The notes beneath the pieces are model-generated. The model did not search any database. It saw nothing but the letters and a program-made list of their open reading frames with translations, and was not told where the DNA came from. A DNA stretch of 64,000 nucleotides. Origin: Rhabdochlamydiaceae bacterium. GTDB taxonomy: Bacteria; Chlamydiota; Chlamydiia; Chlamydiales; Rhabdochlamydiaceae. Shown here piece by piece: positions 56,817 to 64,000 of the stretch. Location of the stretch: assembly GCA_019752555.1 (NCBI GenBank), contig JAIELY010000006.1:41844-105843 (forward strand), given 5' to 3'. Positions within the stretch are counted from its first letter, which is position 1, and every line of letters begins with the position of its first letter. The translations under genes and the position numbers were made by a program.

Positions 56817-59800
56817 GTGGGGCAAATCGTCTTAAAAAAAGTAAAGGTTCACAACCTCAAAAGTGTCGACTTGACTCTGCCGCATCATCAGCTCATCGTG
56901 TTTACTGGGGTCTCGGGGTCTGGAAAATCCTCGCTTGCCTTTGATACGATCTACGTCGAGGGGCAGCGCCGGTACGTCGAATCTCTTTCCACGTATGCAA
57001 GGCGCCACCTGGGGGATCTTCCAAAACCGGATGCCGAGTTAATTTCAGGCATCTCCCCGACAATTGCAATCGAGCAAAAGACGGCAGGGAAAAACCCAAG
57101 GTCCACTGTTGGGACGATGACAGGCATCTATGATTTCATGCGAGTGCTCTATGCGCGTGTGGGGATCTTCCACTGTCCTATCAGCAAAGAACCTGTGCGC
57201 CCTCAGAGCACCGAGCAGATTTTACGCACACTTTTCGAGATGAAAGAGGGCTCTTTGCTGATTGTCTTAAGTCCTTATGCGAAGGGAAAAAAGGGGGAAT
57301 TTAAGGATGATTTTGCAGAACTTACCCGAAAAGGGTTTACGCGGGTGCGGCTCGATGGGCAAATCATCGACCTGAGCGAAGAGGTTTCGATCGATGGAAA
57401 AGTCGCCCACAATCTGGATCTTGTGATCGACAGGATTTCTCTTAGGACTGAAGAAAAGCAACGTTTAACAGAAGCTGTCACCCAAGCTTTAGAGCAGGGC
57501 CAAGGGATTTTTAGCATTCTTGAGGTTGAATCCAATCGAGAAATTCTCTTTTCTCAAAATGCCTATTCTCCTAAGTCGGGACTCTCGTATGGACCGCTCG
57601 AGCCCCATGACTTTTCGTTTAACCACCCTTCGGGCATGTGTCCCACCTGCCAAGGCTTAGGATCCATCCAAGAATTCGATGTTGATCTCATCGTCAATCC
57701 TGAGCTTTCGATTTCCGAAGATTGTTTTAGCATCGGCAGCTCCTATACAACAGTGCGTTACGGCAATATCTTTGACAATCTGGCGCGCCTCTACGACTTT
57801 AAAGTGACAACTGCCTGGAAAAAACTCTCAGAAAAAGCAAAACGGGTGATCCTTTATGGCACAGAAAAAAAATGGACCCGAATGCGTTTTGTCCATCCTG
57901 TCAAGAAAAACAGATGGGACGAGTATGTCCAGTGGCGCGGGGTTCTTGCAGAGGCAAGAGAGCGGTATCAAAAAGCAGAAAGCGACGCTTATCGCTCAAA
58001 GATGAAAGAGCTGATGCAAGAGACGCTCTGTCCCGACTGCAATGGGGAGAGGATTAAACCCTATCCAGCTGCAACTTTGTTAGGAAATAAGCGCATTTCT
58101 GAAATTACAGCGCTTTCCATCGATGACGCGCTGCATTTTTTTGAAAACTTAAAATTAACGACGCAAGAGCGTCAGATCGCAGAGGAATTACTCAAAGAGA
58201 TTACGCAAAGGCTTCATTTCCTTAAAGGGGTCGGACTCGATTACCTCTCACTAGAGCGCACAGCTCCTACTCTATCAGGGGGAGAGGCTCAGCGAGTCAG
58301 GCTCGCTTCCCAAATCGGCTCTGGTCTAGTTGGCGCAACCTACGTCCTCGACGAGCCTTCGATCGGATTGCACCCGCGCGATAACCACAAGCTCTTAGAA
58401 ACGCTAAAGAGTCTTAAAAATCGGGGAAATACCGTCATCGTGGTCGAACACGATGAGGAGACAATCCGCGCTGCCGACCTGATTGTCGATGTGGGACCGC
58501 TTGCAGGAGAAAAAGGGGGGAGAATTGTAGCTTTTGGAGGGATCGACACCCTGCTCTGTGCACCTGAGTCGATAACAGGGGCATACCTTTCCGGCAGATC
58601 AAGCATTCCCATTCCTAAACGAAGAAAACCGCAGGGCAAGCTCAAAATCGAAAAGGCCTCTCATCACAATCTCAAAGGGATCGATGTCGAGATTCCTTTA
58701 AAAGTGCTTGTCGCTGTCACAGGCGTCTCTGGATCTGGAAAGTCATCGCTGATCAGCGATACACTCCACCCGGCCCTATGCAACCACCTCCATCATGGAA
58801 AGCTTCCCGTGGGAAAACACAAAGCTCTTCACGGGATAGAACAGATCGACAAAGTGATCGCAATCGATCAAACACCGATTGGAAGAACACCGCGCTCAAA
58901 CCCTGCCACCTACATTAAACTCTTTGATGAGATCCGCGATCTTTTCTGCCAGCTTCCCGAAAGCGTTGCGCGCGGTTATAAACCGGGCAGATTTAGTTTT
59001 AATGTCAAAGAAGGTTCGTGCCCGCATTGCGGCGGGATGGGAATGACTAAGATCGACATGGATTTTATGGAGGATGAGTGGACCTCTTGCGAGCACTGTC
59101 ATGGAAAGCGGTTTGATGAGAGCACCCTTGCAATCCTGTATAAAGGAAAAAGCATCTTTGACATCCTCGATATGAATGTCCAGGAGGCTTGTGTATTTTT
59201 CGATGCAATTCCCTCATTAAAGCAAAAACTAGAAACGCTGCTTTCTGTCGGTCTCGACTACATTAAGCTTGGGCAAGCTTCACCGACACTCTCGGGAGGT
59301 GAAGCGCAGAGAATCAAACTAGCAAAGGAGCTCTCCCGTCCCTCTAGCGGCAACACGTTATATATCCTCGACGAGCCTACAACAGGCCTCCATTTTCACG
59401 ACATCCATAAACTCATCGACGTCCTTCAAAAACTTGTCAATAAGGGAAATACGGTTCTTGTAATCGAGCATAACATCGATCTCATCAAAACCGCCGATTG
59501 GCTAATCGACTTAGGTCCTGAAGGGGGCAAATACGGGGGTGAGGTCATTGCAACTGGGACCCCAGAAAAGATTGCCAAGCTCAACTCGCCAACAGGTCAT
59601 GCTCTACAGCCGATCTTCTTTCCGAAAAAACTAGTCGCTCAGCCTCTGTTACCAGAAGCCTCTATCGCCTATCTCGATTCGATTACAATCGATGGGGCCG
59701 AGCAGAACAATTTGAAAAAAATCAATGTCGAGATTCCCCGGGGGAAAATCACACTCTGTACGGGGCCGTCGGGATCTGGCAAAAGCTCTTTTGCGTTTGA

Positions 59801-62474
59801 AACTGTGTATGCCGAAGGTCAACGCCGCTACATCGAATCTCTTTCCCCTTATGCTAGACAGTTCGTAAAACAAATGCCAAAGCCCAAAGCGGATCTCATC
59901 GAAGGTCTCTCCCCTGCAATTGCAATCGAGCAAAAGAGCCATGCGGGCAATCCCCGCAGTACGATTGGGACGATGACAGAAACTTACGACTTTTTACGCG
60001 TTCTTTTTGCCCATTTAGGCACAGCCTACTGCCCGGAGACAGGAGAAAAAATTGAAACAATCAGTAAAGAATATGTCTTAGCCCGTTTGCTATCTCTTCC
60101 CGAAAGAACAAAGGTTCAAATCCTCTCTGCCATTCATTTAAAACGCAGCGAATCTTTTGAAGAGGTCAAGGAAAGGCTGCAACGGCAAGGATTTTTACGG
60201 ATCCGTTTAAATGGGCAATATTACGAGCTGGATCAGCCCATTGCTTTTGATAAACAACGAAAAAATGCTCTTTTCCTTGTCATCGATCGGCTTACGGTTC
60301 AAGAATCCTCTCGCAAACGCCTTTTTGAAGCGATCGAACAAGCGTGCTTAATTTCAAATAACACTTTTGTGGCGGCGCTTGAAAATGAAGACCTTTTCTT
60401 TAACCTTGCCTTTGCGGTCTTGAGCACCGGAAAATCCTATTCTCCGATCACACCGCATACCTTTTCCTTTAATACAGAACAAGGGATGTGCCTTGAGTGC
60501 CTGGGACTTGGATTTCAATTTGGCGCGAATTTCTTCAGATTTCCTTGGTTTCAAAAACTGACCCCTTTAGATCTCATCGCGCTTCTCTGGAAAGAGAATG
60601 CTACGCGCTATACCCTGGGCCCTCTTCTTTCTGTGTTAAAAGCAGAAGGAATCGACGAGGACACCCCTTTTATGGAGCTAGAACCCCATCAATTGCACGT
60701 TATTCTCAACGGTTCAAAAGAGGAGCGCCCTATTGGAAAATCAGGTCTTTCACTTCGTTGGATCGGTCTCAATCCCCTGTTTGCAAAGCTATCTAAGAGC
60801 ATCAATCCTGAAATTAGAGAGCAACTGATCCCTCTTCTGGATCAAAACACTTGCTCCTCCTGCCAAGGCACTCGGCTAAACCCCATAGCAAGAAACGTCC
60901 GGATTCATGAACACTCCATTGCAGATCTGTGCGCGCTTCCGATCAGCCAAGCAAAGGAATTCATCGAAAAAATTCCACAAAACACCTCAGAGTTTCATTT
61001 CCTTGACGAGACCCTCCGCCAGCTTAAAGAACGTCTGCACTTTTTGATTGCAATAGGTCTTGATTATCTCTCGCTCAATCGCAGCGCTCCCACGTTAAGC
61101 GGCGGCGAAGCCCAGAGGATCCGTTTGGCAAGACAGCTCGGTGCTGGACTTACAGGAGCGCTCTATGTGCTTGACGAGCCGACCATCGGCCTCCACCCTC
61201 ATGACAATGCGCGCCTTAATTCTGCCCTGAAACAGCTTTGCGACCTTGGCAACACCCTACTTTTAGTTGAGCATGATCCGATGACAATCCAGCTTGCTGA
61301 CTACATCCTGGATTTCGGTCCAGAAGCGGGAAAAGCAGGAGGGCAAATCAGCGCACGCGGCACACTCTCAGAAATCTGCAATAATCCCAACTCTCTTACC
61401 GGCGCTTATCTAAGCGGACGCAAACATGTCCCGATCCCGAAAAAAAGGCGTACAAGCACCCAATACCTCTCTTTAGAAAACGGGTTAATGCATAATCTCA
61501 AATCGGTAGCAGTTGAGATCCCTGTCAAAACACTCACATGCATCACAGGCGTCTCAGGTTCGGGAAAATCCACTCTTATCAACGCGCTGCTGCGCCCTGC
61601 TGTGGAACAATCTCTTTCCTCCAAAAAAATCAAAGACGAGATCTCATATCAAGGCGCTAGAATCCGAGGGATTAGCGCGTTCGACAAGCTCCTCGTGCTC
61701 GATCAAAATCCAATTGGACATACTAACCGCGCCGATGTGAGCACCTATGTGGATGCTCTTACCCCCTTACGCTACTTTTATGCAGCCTTACCTGAGGCAG
61801 CAGCACGAGGGCTGCAACCCAAACATTTTAGCTTCAACCACCCCAAGGGAATGTGCACGACCTGCTGGGGCCTTGGCACCCGCTCTATTTCGATGCAGTT
61901 TCTCCCCCCTGTCAAAGTGACCTGCGAAGCCTGTCAGGGATATCGACTCGCTCCTTTAAGTCTAAATGTCCGCTCGAAAGGTAAAAATCTAGGGCAAGTT
62001 CTTCAGATGACAGTAGTGGAAGCACGAGAGTTTCTTCCTCCGATTCCCAAACTCATCCGGATTCTCGATACGCTCATCTCTGTGGGGCTCGGCTATCTTC
62101 AACTGGGTCAAGAAATTGCAACCCTCTCTGGCGGCGAAGCCCAGCGGATGCGTCTGAGTAGAGAGCTTGCAAAGCGCTCGACGGGAAAAACCCTCTACCT
62201 TTTTGATGAGCCCACTGTTGGACTTCATAGTGAAGACGTGCTTAAACTTGTCTCAATCTTCCACACGCTTGTCGATAGAGGAAACACAGTTGTGATCATC
62301 GAACATAACCTCGACATCATCGCTAATGCCGATACACTCATCGATATGGGACCTGGAAGCGGCGTCCATGGAGGCAAGGTCATCGCGACAGGCACTCCTG
62401 AAGAGATCAGCCGCAACCCAGCATCTTTGACAGGAAAATATTTGAAACCCGTACTTGCAAATCAGGCCATGTGA
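56817..62474 (+). CDS. uvrA: Double-length excinuclease ABC subunit A
   Basis: This 1885-residue damage-recognition ATPase of nucleotide excision repair consists of two UvrA units in one chain. Walker A segments occur four times ([12 protein letters not shown] near 32, [12 protein letters not shown] near 640, [12 protein letters not shown] near 985, [12 protein letters not shown] near 1580). LSGGEAQR signatures also occur four times. Zinc-module CxxC pairs are present in both halves (CPTC, CPDC, CPHC with CEHC; then CLEC, CSSC, CTTC with CEAC). Such a fused UvrA is a known chlamydial feature; ordinary UvrA is about 940 residues. The GTG start has GGGGAG upstream. Confidence 0.97.
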   Translation: MGQIVLKKVKVHNLKSVDLTLPHHQLIVFTGVSGSGKSSLAFDTIYVEGQRRYVESLSTYARRHLGDLPKPDAELISGISPTIAIEQKTAGKNPRSTVGTMTGIYDFMRVLYARVGIFHCPISKEPVRPQSTEQILRTLFEMKEGSLLIVLSPYAKGKKGEFKDDFAELTRKGFTRVRLDGQIIDLSEEVSIDGKVAHNLDLVIDRISLRTEEKQRLTEAVTQALEQGQGIFSILEVESNREILFSQNAYSPKSGLSYGPLEPHDFSFNHPSGMCPTCQGLGSIQEFDVDLIVNPELSISEDCFSIGSSYTTVRYGNIFDNLARLYDFKVTTAWKKLSEKAKRVILYGTEKKWTRMRFVHPVKKNRWDEYVQWRGVLAEARERYQKAESDAYRSKMKELMQETLCPDCNGERIKPYPAATLLGNKRISEITALSIDDALHFFENLKLTTQERQIAEELLKEITQRLHFLKGVGLDYLSLERTAPTLSGGEAQRVRLASQIGSGLVGATYVLDEPSIGLHPRDNHKLLETLKSLKNRGNTVIVVEHDEETIRAADLIVDVGPLAGEKGGRIVAFGGIDTLLCAPESITGAYLSGRSSIPIPKRRKPQGKLKIEKASHHNLKGIDVEIPLKVLVAVTGVSGSGKSSLISDTLHPALCNHLHHGKLPVGKHKALHGIEQIDKVIAIDQTPIGRTPRSNPATYIKLFDEIRDLFCQLPESVARGYKPGRFSFNVKEGSCPHCGGMGMTKIDMDFMEDEWTSCEHCHGKRFDESTLAILYKGKSIFDILDMNVQEACVFFDAIPSLKQKLETLLSVGLDYIKLGQASPTLSGGEAQRIKLAKELSRPSSGNTLYILDEPTTGLHFHDIHKLIDVLQKLVNKGNTVLVIEHNIDLIKTADWLIDLGPEGGKYGGEVIATGTPEKIAKLNSPTGHALQPIFFPKKLVAQPLLPEASIAYLDSITIDGAEQNNLKKINVEIPRGKITLCTGPSGSGKSSFAFETVYAEGQRRYIESLSPYARQFVKQMPKPKADLIEGLSPAIAIEQKSHAGNPRSTIGTMTETYDFLRVLFAHLGTAYCPETGEKIETISKEYVLARLLSLPERTKVQILSAIHLKRSESFEEVKERLQRQGFLRIRLNGQYYELDQPIAFDKQRKNALFLVIDRLTVQESSRKRLFEAIEQACLISNNTFVAALENEDLFFNLAFAVLSTGKSYSPITPHTFSFNTEQGMCLECLGLGFQFGANFFRFPWFQKLTPLDLIALLWKENATRYTLGPLLSVLKAEGIDEDTPFMELEPHQLHVILNGSKEERPIGKSGLSLRWIGLNPLFAKLSKSINPEIREQLIPLLDQNTCSSCQGTRLNPIARNVRIHEHSIADLCALPISQAKEFIEKIPQNTSEFHFLDETLRQLKERLHFLIAIGLDYLSLNRSAPTLSGGEAQRIRLARQLGAGLTGALYVLDEPTIGLHPHDNARLNSALKQLCDLGNTLLLVEHDPMTIQLADYILDFGPEAGKAGGQISARGTLSEICNNPNSLTGAYLSGRKHVPIPKKRRTSTQYLSLENGLMHNLKSVAVEIPVKTLTCITGVSGSGKSTLINALLRPAVEQSLSSKKIKDEISYQGARIRGISAFDKLLVLDQNPIGHTNRADVSTYVDALTPLRYFYAALPEAAARGLQPKHFSFNHPKGMCTTCWGLGTRSISMQFLPPVKVTCEACQGYRLAPLSLNVRSKGKNLGQVLQMTVVEAREFLPPIPKLIRILDTLISVGLGYLQLGQEIATLSGGEAQRMRLSRELAKRSTGKTLYLFDEPTVGLHSEDVLKLVSIFHTLVDRGNTVVIIEHNLDIIANADTLIDMGPGSGVHGGKVIATGTPEEISRNPASLTGKYLKPVLANQAM

Positions 62475-62503
62475 TATACTGAGGTTATACCCCGGAGTGT
62501 TTC

Positions 62504-62875
62504 ATGGCAGAACGGCACATCACCTCAAAACGCAAAGCAAAAGTTCTAACGACAGCGCTGTTTCTTGTAGGACTTGCGATCGTCTCGTATCTTGGCGCCT
62601 TTTGGCCCGGCATCATGCTTGCAGTCGGCATCCCTTTAGCTCTACGTCAATTTCTCTTAGGGCGCCACTATGACATGGGAATCACTCTTTTTGTCTTCGG
62701 CGGCGTCTTTGTCACCGTCCAATTCGAAATCCATTGGGAGATTCTACTTCCTGTGCTCTTTGGCTTAGGCGGCGTTTATATTCTCTGTAGAGAATACCTA
62801 GAAAGCAAAGAGCCTCTGGCAGAGGAAGAAGAGGACATCAACTGCGAAATCGAAGAAGAGCAGCATAAAAACTAA
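62504..62875 (+). CDS. Small inner-membrane protein, unknown function
   Basis: This 123-residue protein has three hydrophobic segments (residues about 16-32, 37-50, 60-90) and an acidic C-terminal tail (EEEEDINCEIEEEQ). It starts 29 bases after uvrA, and CCCCGGAG precedes the ATG. No family recognised. It is convergent with trpS, two bases away. Confidence 0.7.
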   Translation: MAERHITSKRKAKVLTTALFLVGLAIVSYLGAFWPGIMLAVGIPLALRQFLLGRHYDMGITLFVFGGVFVTVQFEIHWEILLPVLFGLGGVYILCREYLESKEPLAEEEEDINCEIEEEQHKN

Positions 62876-62877
62876 AG

Positions 62878-63897
<1,020 letters not shown>

Positions 63898-64000
63898 TTA
63901 AAGGGTTGAATAAAATGGGGATTCTCGCTGATTTTAGATATTTCGATCAAGACATAGAAAATCTACCAACTGCTAGCAAAAGTATCGATTCACAAACATT

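Overview
This window reads as chromosomal DNA of an environmental (amoeba- or arthropod-associated) member of the Chlamydiae, close to the Parachlamydiales/Waddlia-type lineages rather than Chlamydia proper. The best evidence is a double-length UvrA (1885 aa, four ABC ATPase modules) divergent from a pyruvate kinase gene, a cydAB-cdaA-cdaR block and an HtrB acyltransferase, all arrangements I associate with Chlamydiae. The rest is a compact housekeeping genome with many four-base start/stop overlaps, interspersed with lineage-specific serine-rich and signal-peptide-bearing proteins. No taxonomic marker such as rRNA is present, so the genus is not assigned.

Layout. 0-5.3 kb: four unrecognised helical, Ser/Pro-rich proteins with strong ribosome binding sites and a partly shared architecture (helical N-terminus, low-complexity linker, helical C-terminal domain); likely relatives lie at 17.8, 37.9 and 39.2 kb, with other lineage-specific proteins at 24.2 and 54.6 kb. 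5.4-8.8 kb: an MCE-type lipid ABC transporter operon (permease, ATPase, MCE protein) and YqgE. 8.8-13.2 kb: a 727-aa unknown protein with a CX5T motif resembling a broken phosphatase P-loop, a PiT phosphate permease and an exported beta-rich protein. 13.3-17.8 kb: five tandem, overlapping paralogues, plus a sixth at 26.1 kb, with an N-terminal membrane/signal segment and what looks like a divergent protein-kinase fold. 18.8-22.6 kb: nucleotide and queuosine salvage (Ndk, YhhQ, Tgt, Udk, Tdk); Ndk and Udk both carry predicted Sec signal peptides. 22.7-27.7 kb: a GNAT protein, RDD protein, Ser-rich protein, the sixth kinase-like paralogue and an Asn/Trp/His-rich exported protein. 27.8-32.0 kb: an exported LicD-like protein, an OprB-type porin, an exported acetamidase/formamidase and a small exported protein.

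32.0-33.5 kb is a decayed patch (XRE regulator, an acidic start-less reading frame, a serine-recombinase zinc-ribbon remnant) beside tRNA-Ser(UGA). 33.5-37.2 kb is pheS, rplT, rpmI, infC and a degenerate ThrRS-like gene sitting exactly where thrS sits in the classical thrS-infC-rpmI-rplT-pheS order, preceded by tRNA-Val(GAC). 37.3-44.5 kb holds an MnmM-like methyltransferase, two unknown proteins, folC, a PHP-domain enzyme, murB, nusB, dps and a DnaQ-like exonuclease. 44.6 kb encodes a small protein with three 79-residue-spaced repeats resembling the eukaryotic mitochondrial carrier fold. 45.6-54.5 kb holds cytochrome bd oxidase, the c-di-AMP cyclase and its YbbR partner, a glycosyltransferase, an unknown membrane-anchored protein, HtrB/LpxL and RsmE. 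54.6-63.9 kb holds a small unknown protein, pyruvate kinase, double UvrA, a small membrane protein and TrpS.

The most unusual themes are the exported kinase-like array, nucleotide kinases and a LicD enzyme with signal peptides, the Ser-rich multi-domain family (candidate host-directed proteins), the carrier-like protein and the fossil thrS locus. Function for these is inferred from sequence pattern only.
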